DNA of 54,606 nucleotides, from assembly GCF_001509475.1 (NCBI RefSeq), contig NZ_LLZG01000359.1, forward strand, positions 1-54,606, written 5' to 3'. Under the pieces are notes generated by a model, which ran no database searches, was not told where the DNA came from, and was given only the letters and a program-made list of their open reading frames with translations. Numbering within the stretch: the stretch's first letter is position 1; each line of letters starts with the position of its first letter. The stretch is from Streptomyces regalis. Lineage in GTDB: Bacteria; Actinomycetota; Actinomycetes; Streptomycetales; Streptomycetaceae. Of this stretch, positions 1-7,745 are shown piece by piece. The translations under genes and the position numbers were made by a program.

Positions 1-100
1 GCAGGGCGCGCTCGATGTGCGCCTCGATCCTCCCGTGCAGCAGGGAGAGGGCGCACCAGCCCTGGGCGAGGGCGGTGAGCGCGGGGTCCGTGGCGGTCAA
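1..100 (-). CDS. MarR-family transcriptional regulator, N-terminal fragment
   Basis: Only the first 33 codons lie in the window; the gene continues beyond base 1. The TTG start at 98-100 has a strong GGAGG ribosome binding site a few bases upstream. The peptide (TATDPALTALAQGWCALSLL...) resembles the first helix of actinobacterial MarR regulators. The gene is divergent from the MFS exporter at 242, and the shared leader carries repeated TGCAAGTAT motifs, the usual layout of a MarR repressor controlling an efflux pump. The family call rests on a short fragment; the regulator-target pairing is inference. Confidence 0.6.
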   Translation of the reverse strand, partial: MTATDPALTALAQGWCALSLLHGRIEAHIERAL

Positions 101-147
101 GGCGTTTCCTCCGTCCTGGAGCGGCTGAAGCCAGAGTAGAGCAGGAG

Positions 148-217
148 TGCAATAGTCTGCGCTTGCAAGTATCAAGCGTCTGCAAGTATTGTCTTCACTT
201 GTAAAGCGCTCCTGCAA
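148..217. promoter_or_regulatory. candidate MarR operator region (repeated TGCAAGTAT motifs)
   Basis: The divergent leader between the MarR fragment and the MFS gene contains TGCAA at 148, 164, 181 and 213. Two copies extend to TGCAAGTAT (164-172 and 181-189), 17 bp apart. The first lies in an imperfect palindrome, CTTG-CAAGTAT-CAAG (162-176), and an opposite-strand relative CTTGTAAAG lies at 198-206. The region is clearly more AT-rich than its surroundings. It probably holds both promoters and the operator of the MarR protein. Confidence 0.55.
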
Positions 218-241
218 TCTTCTGGGAAGGTGTAACCCTTC

Positions 242-1453
242 ATGCCTCTCGCGCTTCTTGCCCTCGCGATCGGGGCCTTCGGAATCGGAACCACCGAGTT
301 CGTGATCATGGGTCTGCTGCCCGAGGTCGCGGGCGGCTTCGGGGTCTCCATCCCTACAGCAGGGCTGCTCGTGACCGGCTACGCGCTCGGCGTGGTCCTC
401 GGCGCTCCCCTGATGACCGTGCTCGGAACCAAGGTCTCCCGCAAGCGGATGCTGATGCTGCTGATGGGACTGTTCATCGCCGGCAACCTGCTGTCCGCTC
501 TAGCCCCCACCTTCGGCGTCATGCTGATCGGCCGTGTGGTCGCCTCGCTCGCCCACGGCGCCTTCTTCGGCATCGGCTCGGTCGTCGCGGCCGACCTGGT
601 CGCCCCGGACAAGAAGGCCGGGGCCATCGCGATGATGTTCACCGGCCTGACCATCGCCAATGTCGTCGGCGTCCCGCTGGGCACGTTCGTCGGGCAGGCC
701 GCCGGCTGGCGCGTCACCTTCGGCATCGTCGCCGCCCTCGGCGTCGTCGGCCTGCTCGGCATCGCCAAGCTCGTCCCCGACCTGCCCCAGCCCCAGGGCG
801 TACGCCTGCGCCACGAGCTGGCAGCATTCAAGAACGCCCAGGTCCTGCTCGCCATGGCGATGACGGTCCTCGGCTTCGGCGGCGTCTTCGCGGCCATCAC
901 CTACATCGCGCCGATGATGACCCATGTCGCCGGCTTCGCCGACGGCTCCGTCACCTGGCTGCTGGTCCTCTTCGGGCTCGGCATGGTCGGCGGCAACCTC
1001 ATCGGCGGGAAGTACGCCGACCGCGCGCTGATGCCCATGCTGTACGTCTCCCTGGGCGCCCTCGCCGTCGTGCTCGCGCTCTTCACGCTGACGGCCCAGA
1101 ACAAGGTCCTCGCGGCCATCACCATCGCGCTGATCGGCGCCCTTGGCTTCGCAACCGTTCCGCCGCTGCAGAAGCGCGTCCTCGACCAGGCCCACGGCGC
1201 ACCGACGCTGGCCTCGGCGGTGAACATCGGCGCCTTCAACCTCGGCAATGCCCTCTCCGCCTGGCTCGGTGGCATCGTCATCGCGGCGGGCTTCGGCTAC
1301 ACGTCCCCCAACTGGGTCGGCGCCGCCCTGGCGACCGCCGCGCTGCTGCTCGCGTTCCTCTCGGCCGCGCTGGAGCGCCGCGACGGGGCATCCCCCAGCA
1401 CCATCGTCACAGGCATTGCGCCCGCCGAACAGCGAGCCGCCGTACGCCACTGA
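242..1453 (+). CDS. MFS transporter, DHA1 drug-efflux type
   Basis: A 403-residue hydrophobic protein with about 12 membrane segments, the standard length for DHA1 proton antiporters of the AraJ/chloramphenicol-resistance type. The N-terminus GAFGIGTTEFVIMGLLPEVA and the loop 2-3 motif (GTKVSRKRML, corresponding to GxxxDRxGRR) are typical; the motif-C-like segment GVPLGTFVG lies in the fifth helix. The ATG at 242 follows an AAGG site. It is divergent from a MarR fragment and shares its operator region, which suggests repressor-controlled export of a small molecule. The substrate cannot be told from sequence. Confidence 0.85.
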   Translation: MPLALLALAIGAFGIGTTEFVIMGLLPEVAGGFGVSIPTAGLLVTGYALGVVLGAPLMTVLGTKVSRKRMLMLLMGLFIAGNLLSALAPTFGVMLIGRVVASLAHGAFFGIGSVVAADLVAPDKKAGAIAMMFTGLTIANVVGVPLGTFVGQAAGWRVTFGIVAALGVVGLLGIAKLVPDLPQPQGVRLRHELAAFKNAQVLLAMAMTVLGFGGVFAAITYIAPMMTHVAGFADGSVTWLLVLFGLGMVGGNLIGGKYADRALMPMLYVSLGALAVVLALFTLTAQNKVLAAITIALIGALGFATVPPLQKRVLDQAHGAPTLASAVNIGAFNLGNALSAWLGGIVIAAGFGYTSPNWVGAALATAALLLAFLSAALERRDGASPSTIVTGIAPAEQRAAVRH

Positions 1454-1541
1454 GCCGACCTGTGTGCGGGGTCAGGGCCGCCCCTGCACACCGCCCCTCG
1501 AGACGCACCACCGGCTCCACGCCACAAGGAGAAGCTTCCTC

Positions 1542-1964
1542 ATGAGCACCGCCACAGCCTTCGCCCCCCTGACCACTCAGGACGCCGACGTCCTCGTCGC
1601 CGCAGCCCACCGGGCTGCCGAGGTGGCCGGGGTGACCGTCAGCGTCACGGTCCTGGATGCCGGAGGCCATCTGCTCACCTTCCGACGGGACGACCGAGCC
1701 GTGCTGGTCTCCGGGGAGACCAGCACCCGCAAGGCCTACACGGCGCTCCAGCTCGACGCCCCCACCGCCGATCTCGTCGACGCCGTACAACCTGGCGGTC
1801 TCTTCCACACCCTGCCCACGGCGCTCGACCGGCCGCTGCTGTTCATCGCGGGCGGTGCGCCGATCCATCGGGACGGCCGGCTGATCGGCGCGATCGGTGT
1901 GGGCGGCGGGGCGCCGGATCAGGACCACCACGTCGCGACGGCCGCGATCGAGGCACTGGCCTGA
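1542..1964 (+). CDS. GlcG/HbpS-family protein
   Basis: A 140-residue protein of the GlcG/HbpS family (PF03928 type). It shows the family pattern TVSVTVLDAGGHLLTFRRDD near residues 30-45, SxRKAYTA near 63, and a C-terminal GGxPI-x-GxxIGAIGVGGG segment. The ATG at 1542 is preceded by AAGGAGAAG, so upstream in-frame codons are not used. HbpS of Streptomyces reticuli is a secreted haem sensor partner, but this protein has no signal peptide and is probably cytoplasmic. It lies 88 bp after the MFS gene on the same strand and may be cotranscribed. Confidence 0.8.
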   Translation: MSTATAFAPLTTQDADVLVAAAHRAAEVAGVTVSVTVLDAGGHLLTFRRDDRAVLVSGETSTRKAYTALQLDAPTADLVDAVQPGGLFHTLPTALDRPLLFIAGGAPIHRDGRLIGAIGVGGGAPDQDHHVATAAIEALA

Positions 1965-2013
1965 CGACACCTCAGAGGCGATAACGAAGGGGTCGACTAC
2001 GGGCGCCGACGAC

Positions 2014-2045
2014 GAAACGCCGGTCCCCGACGGGACCGGCGTTTC
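2014..2045. terminator. bidirectional terminator hairpin
   Basis: A perfect 14-bp inverted repeat, GAAACGCCGGTCCC at 2014-2027 and its complement at 2032-2045, with a CGAC loop. It lies between the convergent GlcG-like and GNAT genes and has A/T-rich ends on both arms, so it can end transcription from both sides. Confidence 0.85.
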
Positions 2046-2057
2046 CCATGCAATGCC

Positions 2058-2996
2058 TCAGCCCGCAGCCACCGTCAGTGGAGCGAACCGTCGGGTCCAG
2101 TCGCCGGGTAGTTCCGAGATGCCGTACGTCATGACCGCGTTGAAGGCGACGGAGGCCAGACCGTGGTCCTTCGCCCAGGTCAGCAGCTCCTCGTGGCGTA
2201 CGTCGATGTCGGTGCGCAACAGGCGGTCGGTGTGCGCGGCGAGGGAGGCGATGAGGGCCTTGGCGGTCTCCGTGTCGCGGGCGATCAGGGGGCCCACGAC
2301 CTGCGTGGCCATGTTCGGCCAGGCACCCGCGAATCCGATGATCCGGCCGTTCGCCTCGGCGACGCGCAGCTGGTCGGCGAATGCGGGGAGCCGCGTGATG
2401 ATGTGCGTGCGATCTGCGCCGAACACCTCCTCGTCGAGCCGCAGGATCGCGGTGAGGTCCTCTGCGGTGGCCGCACGTGTGGCGACCGACGGCCCCGAGG
2501 CGTCGTGCGTGAAGTGCCCGCACAGCATCTCCGCCCGGCCGGTGACCTTGAAGCCGAGTTCCTCGTAGAGCGGTTGGCCGTTCGGCGTCGCGTGCAGCGT
2601 CAGCGGTGTCGTGCCCATCGCGGAGACGACGTGACGCATCAGGTGGCGCCCGATGCCCTGGCGGGAATGCCGCTCGGCGACCAGGACCATGCCGATGGCC
2701 CCCAGGTCGAGGCGGTCCTGCGGTCCGTACTCCGTGACGACGCAGGCGCTGACGAGCCCGCCGTCGGGGTCGTCGATGCCGTAGCCCTTCCCGGCGGTGA
2801 GGAGGAACCCCCACTTGTGTTCCTCACGGGGCCAGCCCCGATCCTCGGACAAGTCGGCGCAGGCGGTGAGATCGCGAGGCGTCAGGCGGCGGATGGGCAG
2901 AGCGGCGAGGGAAGGAGTCGGCACGCAGGTCAGGCTGTCTGACGACTGCCCTGGTCGTCCAGCCGTTTCCGGGGACAGGTACGAGCTTTTGGCCAT
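2058..2996 (-). CDS. GNAT-family N-acetyltransferase, two-domain
   Basis: A 312-residue protein. The first GNAT fold spans about residues 35-165 and has the acetyl-CoA pyrophosphate loop in RHSRQGIGRHLM (Q/RxxGxG) and the LYEELGF segment typical of domain ends. A second, degenerate GNAT-like half (about 170-300) includes RVAEANGRIIGFAGAWP. Two starts are possible: the ATG at 2996, which has no clear ribosome binding site, or a GTG at 2924 just before PTPSLAALPIRRL, where homology probably begins. A consensus parS site lies 39 bp upstream of the longer start. The substrate is unknown. Confidence 0.78.
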   Translation of the reverse strand: MAKSSYLSPETAGRPGQSSDSLTCVPTPSLAALPIRRLTPRDLTACADLSEDRGWPREEHKWGFLLTAGKGYGIDDPDGGLVSACVVTEYGPQDRLDLGAIGMVLVAERHSRQGIGRHLMRHVVSAMGTTPLTLHATPNGQPLYEELGFKVTGRAEMLCGHFTHDASGPSVATRAATAEDLTAILRLDEEVFGADRTHIITRLPAFADQLRVAEANGRIIGFAGAWPNMATQVVGPLIARDTETAKALIASLAAHTDRLLRTDIDVRHEELLTWAKDHGLASVAFNAVMTYGISELPGDWTRRFAPLTVAAG

Positions 2997-3034
2997 GTCA
3001 TGGGCCGGCGCACAGCATGCCCGCAGACGCTGGG

Positions 3035-3050
3035 TGTTTCACGTGAAACA
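3035..3050. other. parS: parS site (ParB binding), perfect palindrome
   Basis: TGTTTCACGTGAAACA, a perfect 16-bp palindrome identical to the canonical chromosomal parS core (GTTTCACGTGAAAC in Streptomyces). It is intergenic, between the GNAT gene and the HAD phosphatase gene. Confidence 0.93.
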
Positions 3051-3141
3051 TGGAGAAACGACTGGCGTCCAGCAGACGAGCGATCATCGAAGCCGTCTCC
3101 GGCCAAGGGCGTGACAGCACATCCCATTAGCCTCATGGCCC

Positions 3142-3774
3142 ATGGCAAGACTCCACCTCTTCGACCTCGACGGCACGCTTCTGCGCGGAACTTCCGCACC
3201 CGTGGAGATCTCGCGGCAACTCGGGCTGGAAGCCGAGACCGTGGCACTCGACCGGGAAATCTCAGCGGGGCTCATAGGGCCACCGGAGTACGCGGCCAGG
3301 GTGCACGCACTCTGGGCGGATCTCACGGAGGCACACGTAGCGGCCGCTTTCGAGGGCGCTCCTTGGCTGGCCCGAATCCGTGAGGTCTGGGCGGAGATCA
3401 GGGGACAGGGGGACTACTGCGCGGTCGTATCGCTCTCGCCCTCCTTCTTCGTGGAGCGGCTGACGGGCTGGGGCGCGCACGCGGCGTACGGTTCCCGCTT
3501 TCCAGCCGTGCCGTTCACCGAGCCCGTCGACCCGGCAGGGGTTCTCAGCGCCGCGGCCAAGGTCCTCATCGCCGACCGGCTTTGTGAGGAGTTCGGGGTC
3601 ACGCGAGCCGATTGCGTCGCTTACGGCGACTCGCTGTCGGACAAGGACCTGTTCGGCGCCGTCCCGGTCTCCGTCGCTGTCAACGCCGACGGCCATCTGG
3701 CCGGACTCGCGACCCACTCCTACATAGGGATGGATCTGTGGGAAGCCTATGAATTGGTGCGCAGCAGCCGGTAA
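3142..3774 (+). CDS. HAD-superfamily hydrolase (HAD-IB, SerB-like)
   Basis: A 210-residue haloacid-dehalogenase-fold hydrolase. Motif I is [10 protein letters not shown] at residues 6-15 (nucleophile and acid/base Asp), motif II is VVSLSPSFF near 96, a conserved Lys lies near 136 (AAKVLIAD), and motif IV is YGDSLSDKDLF near 162. The layout resembles the HAD-IB phosphoserine phosphatase-like branch common in actinobacteria. The ATG at 3142 lies 92 bp after the parS site. The likely activity is phosphomonoester hydrolysis; the substrate is not identifiable. Confidence 0.82.
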   Translation: MARLHLFDLDGTLLRGTSAPVEISRQLGLEAETVALDREISAGLIGPPEYAARVHALWADLTEAHVAAAFEGAPWLARIREVWAEIRGQGDYCAVVSLSPSFFVERLTGWGAHAAYGSRFPAVPFTEPVDPAGVLSAAAKVLIADRLCEEFGVTRADCVAYGDSLSDKDLFGAVPVSVAVNADGHLAGLATHSYIGMDLWEAYELVRSSR

Positions 3775-4188
3775 TCGAAGGAATTAGTCGTTCGCTGCCC
3801 CGCCCAATTCGTGGGGGAGGAAGGGGGGACTTGTGATCGGAGCATCGGCCGGTAGGGTCGACTCCGGTTCGTGTCCGAGCTGTGATGCAGACACCCAGCG
3901 CGGACCGAGCGCAAGGCAATGCAGCCTAACGGGACGGAGAGATCGAAGACCCGCATTCACGTGTATGCGGCCGGGGCGCCCACACGCGGTGGGATGCTGC
4001 GGTGAGAGTACTGCGGCCAATGTCACACTCTCGCCTACTTGTCCGTACTGAGTGTGAATACGGGTTGAATGTGGCCGTATTGGTCGCGGCAACGAACGGG
4101 GAAAAGTAAGCCGTCGCGGGGGCAGCAGGCACCTTCCGACCGAGGAAGTGCGCAGACCGACCGAAAGATGTTCGAGGCGAGGCACACC
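3775..4188. other. gene-free stretch upstream of the flavohaemoprotein
   Basis: 414 bp with no convincing gene. A 72-codon frame from the GTG at 3833 lacks the G/C third-position bias of real genes here. The stretch holds the promoter candidate at 3831-3858 and, closer to the gene, AT-richer sequence around 4020-4090 (GTGTGAATACGGG and neighbours) that could be a second promoter. Confidence 0.6.
3831..3858 (+). promoter_or_regulatory. candidate vegetative promoter
   Basis: TTGTGA at 3831-3836 and TAGGGT at 3853-3858 are separated by 16 bp and fit the HrdB-type consensus TTGNNN-N16-18-TANNNT. The promoter points towards the flavohaemoprotein gene 330 bp downstream, which would give a long leader. 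It is a sequence match only. Confidence 0.4.
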
Positions 4189-6003
4189 ATGGACGCTCCG
4201 ACCACCACGTCGGCCGACAACGGCACTTCCGGCGGCGGGGGCGGCTGGTTCACGCCGCGCAAGCAGCCGGCGACGACTCCGGGCAGCGAACAGGAGACGG
4301 CCGACGGCCGCCGGCTGGCCGCGATGCGTCCGGTCGGCAGGACGGCGCCGGGCGACGACACGCCCTCGTCGGGCCAGGACGGCACACAGCCTCCCACGAC
4401 GGTCGGCTCGGCAGTGCCCACCCCCGCGGAGGTCGGCGACGGCCCCGGAATACCGGACCCTGCCTCCCGCCCGGCCCCGGAACGGGCACCCGCCGAGCCC
4501 GGATACGGCATCGGCGAACCTGGCCGCGCATCGAACGCCGCCCCTGACCCGACCCGGGTCCCTGGCTCTGGCCCCGACGACGCCCACCGCGCGAACCACG
4601 GCACAACGCCTCCGGACCGAGACACACCGGTCGCGATATCGACGCCCGGCACACCCACCCCGGGTCACATACCGCCCGCTCCCACGCCGCCGACGCCCGT
4701 CTCTGCTCCCGCCTCGGCCAGCGCCCAAGAGCCGCCTGCTCCTGCCCCGGCCCCAAGCCAAGCGGCGTCTGCCCCCGCCGCCGCCCAGGCCGCCGCTGCC
4801 CACCAGGGGATATCAGGCCTCAGCCCCATATCCCCACCCTCCCCCCAGCTGCGCGTGCCGACCCAGCGCCCCGCCCCGGCCCAACCCGCCTCCCCGGACG
4901 CCGTCCTGATCCGCCGGACGATGGCCGAGATCTCCCCCGTGGCCGACAAGGTCACCTCGTACTTCTACGCGCTGCTCTTCGTACGCCACCCCGACCTGCG
5001 CGCCCTGTTCCCGGCCGCGATGGACACCCAGCGCGACCGGCTGCTCAAGGCCCTGCTCACCGCGGCCGAGCACATCGACAACACGCCTGTCCTTGTCGAG
5101 TACCTGCAGAACCTCGGACGCGGCCACCGCAAGTACGGCACCCGGGCCGAGCACTACCCGGCCGTCGGCGAGTGCCTCATCGGCGCGCTGAGCAAGTACG
5201 CCGGCGGCGTCTGGGACGGGGAGATGGAGGCCGCCTGGGTGCGGACGTACACGACGATCTCGCAGGTCATGATCGACGCTGCGGCGGCGGACGAACTGCG
5301 CGCCCCCGCCTGGTGGTACGCGGAGGTCGTGTCGCACGACCTGAGGACCTCGAACATCGCGGTCGTCACCGTCCGCCCCGACCAGCCCTATCCCTTCCTC
5401 GCCGGGCAGTACACGAGTCTGGAGACGCCTTGGTGGCCGCGGATCTGGCGGCACTACTCCTTCGCCTCCGCGCCGCGCTCCGACGGCCTGCTGACGTTCC
5501 ATGTGAAGGCGGTGCCCGCGGGTTGGGTCTCCAACGCGCTGGTGCACCGCGCCCGGCCTGGGGACATCATCCGGCTCGGCCCGCCGGCCGGTTCGATGAC
5601 TGTGGACCACACCACAGCCAGCGGTCTGCTCTGCGTGGGCGGAGGCACCGGCATAGCGCCGATCAAGGCACTGGTCGAGGATGTCGCCGAGCACGGGGAA
5701 CGGCGACCGGTCGAGGTCTTCTACGGCGCCCGCACCAACCAGGACCTGTACGACATCGACACGATGCTCAGACTCCAGCAGTCCCACCCCTGGCTGGAGG
5801 TCCGCCCAGTGGTGGATCGGCACGGACTGCTCCAGCTTCCCGACGCCATACGCGAGTACGGGCCCTGGACCGAGTACGACGCCTATGTCTCCGGACCGCC
5901 TGGCATGATCCGCAGCGGTGTGGACGCGCTGCGAGACATCGGTATCCCGTCCGAGCGCATACGCCATGACTCGGTGGAGGAGCTCGTAGCCACCGGGGAC
6001 TGA
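4189..6003 (+). CDS. flavohaemoprotein-like globin/FAD/NAD reductase with long N-terminal extension
   Basis: A 604-residue protein. Residues 1-235 are low-complexity Pro/Ala/Gly sequence. A globin domain follows (about 237-365), with the B-helix Tyr region SYFYALLF, a TQRDRLLKAL E-helix region and the proximal His in GRGHRKYG near 312. A ferredoxin-reductase FAD domain (371-470) carries RHYSFASAP, the RxYS flavin motif, and an NAD domain (475-600) carries CVGGGTGIAP. This is the flavohaemoglobin (Hmp) architecture, which oxidises NO to nitrate with NAD(P)H, but it is about 200 residues longer than Hmp because of the disordered head. The ATG at 4189 was chosen for the GAGGCGAGG site; a weaker in-frame ATG lies at 4168. 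Convergent with the Nudix gene. Confidence 0.85.
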   Translation: MDAPTTTSADNGTSGGGGGWFTPRKQPATTPGSEQETADGRRLAAMRPVGRTAPGDDTPSSGQDGTQPPTTVGSAVPTPAEVGDGPGIPDPASRPAPERAPAEPGYGIGEPGRASNAAPDPTRVPGSGPDDAHRANHGTTPPDRDTPVAISTPGTPTPGHIPPAPTPPTPVSAPASASAQEPPAPAPAPSQAASAPAAAQAAAAHQGISGLSPISPPSPQLRVPTQRPAPAQPASPDAVLIRRTMAEISPVADKVTSYFYALLFVRHPDLRALFPAAMDTQRDRLLKALLTAAEHIDNTPVLVEYLQNLGRGHRKYGTRAEHYPAVGECLIGALSKYAGGVWDGEMEAAWVRTYTTISQVMIDAAAADELRAPAWWYAEVVSHDLRTSNIAVVTVRPDQPYPFLAGQYTSLETPWWPRIWRHYSFASAPRSDGLLTFHVKAVPAGWVSNALVHRARPGDIIRLGPPAGSMTVDHTTASGLLCVGGGTGIAPIKALVEDVAEHGERRPVEVFYGARTNQDLYDIDTMLRLQQSHPWLEVRPVVDRHGLLQLPDAIREYGPWTEYDAYVSGPPGMIRSGVDALRDIGIPSERIRHDSVEELVATGD

Positions 6004-6037
6004 CGAGCCGTCGCCCAAGCCGAGCCGACCGTCGGTA

Positions 6038-6520
6038 TCACCCGAGGTCGGGGGCGTGCATGGCGCGGACGCCCTCGATGTTCCCGTCCAGGTAGTGCCG
6101 TAGTGACAGCGGTACGAGATGGACGGAGGCGATCCCGACCCGGGTGAACGGCACCCGCACGATCTCGTACTCGCCGACGGGCTCGTCCACCTCGGGGCCG
6201 TGCCGCAAGGACGTGTCCATCGACTCCAGGCGGCAGACGAAGAAGTGCTGCACCTTCACACCGGTCGCGCCGCCGTCCTCGCCTATGTGCTCGACGGTGT
6301 CGACGAAGCAGGGCACGACGTCGATGATCTTGGCGCCGAGCTCCTCGTACACCTCGCGGTGCAGGGCCTCGACGACAGTCGTGTCCGTCGGCTCGACTCC
6401 GCCACCGGGAGTGAGCCAGTAGGGATCCAGACCAGGCTTGGTGCGCTTGATCAGGATCAGATCGTCGCCGTCCAGGAGAACGGCGCGTGCGGTGCGCTTG
6501 ACCACGGGTCGGACGGTCAT
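6038..6520 (-). CDS. Nudix hydrolase
   Basis: A 160-residue Nudix-fold protein. The Nudix box runs from GGGVEPTDTTVVEALHREV into YEELGA near residue 40. The catalytic REVxEELG half is intact, but the first Glu of GX5EX7REUXEEXGU is Thr. The ATG at 6518-6520 was preferred. A longer GTG start at 6583 would translate through the parS site at 6541-6556 and add residues unrelated to the fold. It probably hydrolyses a nucleoside diphosphate derivative; the substrate is unknown. Confidence 0.82.
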   Translation of the reverse strand: MTVRPVVKRTARAVLLDGDDLILIKRTKPGLDPYWLTPGGGVEPTDTTVVEALHREVYEELGAKIIDVVPCFVDTVEHIGEDGGATGVKVQHFFVCRLESMDTSLRHGPEVDEPVGEYEIVRVPFTRVGIASVHLVPLSLRHYLDGNIEGVRAMHAPDLG

Positions 6521-6540
6521 GGGAGAAATGTGGCCCGGCT

Positions 6541-6556
6541 GGTTCCACGTGAAACA
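6541..6556. other. parS: parS-like site
   Basis: GGTTCCACGTGAAACA, with core GTTCCACGTGAAAC at 6542-6555, differs from the palindrome TGTTTCACGTGAAACA by two bases. GTTCCACGTGAAAC is an accepted parS variant in other bacteria. It lies 20 bp upstream of the preferred Nudix start. Confidence 0.85.
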
Positions 6557-6608
6557 TCGCGAGATGTCACCGATCGAGCTCACGCTGTGATGGACCTGAA
6601 TGCCCTGC

Positions 6609-7514
6609 TCAGGCCCAGTCGGAAGACGCTCGCAGCAACCACTCGTGGGCCCGCGCGATGTGTGGCATCGCCAGCGTGCCGGTACGGACCACCAGGAAGT
6701 ACGTGCGTAGTGGCGGCACCGGCGGATCGTGCAGGGCGACGACTTCGCCGCGCTCCAGGGCGGCCGCGCACAGATAGCGGGGCAATACCGCCAGCCCCGC
6801 CCCCGCTGCCGCGCAGGCGAGGACCGCGCGCAAGTCGGGGACGATCACGGTGCCTGGGGCGGCGGGCCGGGAGTCGTAGACCGATGCCCAGTATCGGGAG
6901 ACGAAGGGTAAAGACTCGTGCACCTCCACCACCGGGACGTCCTCCAACGCGTGCGCTCCCTTGAGGCGCAGCTCCCCCGAACCGATCCGGTCGGTCCAGC
7001 GGGGAGCTGCGACCAGGACGTGCTCCTCGTCGCAGAGTGCAGTCGCCGTGAGCAGAGCGCCACGAGGACGGGCCGTACTGATGGCCAGATCGTGATGTCC
7101 GGCGGCCAGCCCTTCGAGGGTCTCCTCGGCGTTGCCGAAGGACGCGCGCAGTGCGAAGCCCTGGCCGTCTTCGCCCGTCAGCTCGGTGAGTGCGGGCAGC
7201 GCTCGCTCGGCCGTGAACTCAGGAGGGCCGGCGAGGTGCAGGGTGCGTAAGGAGGACTCGTCGTCGAGACCCGTCTCGGCGATCTCCACCAGGGCGTCGA
7301 GGTGCGGCGCCGCCTTGTGGGCGAGCTCGTCGCCGATGGTCGTCGGTGTCACTCCGCGGGCCTGTCGCAGGAACAGGGGGCGGCCCAACTGCCGTTCCAG
7401 GGTGCGGATCTGCGAGGTCACGGCCGGCTGCGACAGCCCGAGCAGTGCAGCGGCACGGGTGAAGGAGCCGGCCCGGTGCACCGTCACAAAAGTGCGCAAC
7501 AAGGCCAGATCCAT
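6609..7514 (-). CDS. LysR-family transcriptional regulator
   Basis: A 301-residue protein with a classic N-terminal winged helix (MDLALLRTFVTVHRAGSFTR, then AAALLGLSQPAVTSQI, residues 1-60) and a periplasmic-binding-like effector domain (about 90-290). The ATG at 7514 is the standard LysR start; upstream in-frame codons encode unrelated sequence. No divergent protein gene follows within 230 bp, which is unusual for LysR, although a promoter and structured RNA candidate is transcribed away from it (7604-7702). Target and ligand are unknown. Confidence 0.88.
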   Translation of the reverse strand: MDLALLRTFVTVHRAGSFTRAAALLGLSQPAVTSQIRTLERQLGRPLFLRQARGVTPTTIGDELAHKAAPHLDALVEIAETGLDDESSLRTLHLAGPPEFTAERALPALTELTGEDGQGFALRASFGNAEETLEGLAAGHHDLAISTARPRGALLTATALCDEEHVLVAAPRWTDRIGSGELRLKGAHALEDVPVVEVHESLPFVSRYWASVYDSRPAAPGTVIVPDLRAVLACAAAGAGLAVLPRYLCAAALERGEVVALHDPPVPPLRTYFLVVRTGTLAMPHIARAHEWLLRASSDWA

Positions 7515-7603
7515 GCCACACCCTCCCCTTCCCCGCCCTTCTCCCCACCCCCAGGGCAGGGCCCAACTATAAATAAGTCGATAGGTCGCTGTCGCTACTG
7601 TGA

Positions 7604-7710
7604 TTGGACACTGACAGAGAGTCAACTAGCCTTGTTCGCGCGGTTCTTCGCGCGCGGAACCGAGGACGGTCCGAGCCACGAGGGGGGAGGCTCGGACCGT
7701 CCGTTCTCTG
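7604..7710 (+). ncRNA. candidate small structured RNA with its own promoter
   Basis: TTGGAC at 7604-7609 and TAGCCT at 7627-7632 are 17 bp apart and form a good vegetative promoter. The start would be near 7639. Downstream are a GTTC-GCGCG / CGCGC-GGAAC hairpin (about 7635-7660) and then a perfect 14-bp hairpin (7664-7677 / 7689-7702) followed by GTTCTCTG. No reading frame fits. The second hairpin would also terminate the leftward cystathionine-lyase transcript, so it may be only a terminator. The RNA call is inference. Confidence 0.35.
7664..7702. terminator. strong hairpin downstream of the cystathionine gamma-lyase-like gene
   Basis: A perfect 14-bp inverted repeat, GGACGGTCCGAGCC at 7664-7677 and its complement at 7689-7702, with an 11-nt loop. 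It starts 43 bp past the stop codon of the leftward gene at 7746. Confidence 0.75.
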
Positions 7711-7745
7711 TAGCCGAACACCGGCGGACGCAGGGGCGAACGTGA

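Noticed and set aside
3833..4051. 72-codon ORF with GTG start and GGAGGAAGGGGGG upstream
   Set aside because: Third codon positions are about half A/T, unlike every accepted gene here, and the peptide is Cys-scattered with no recognisable pattern; the GTG overlaps a promoter match.
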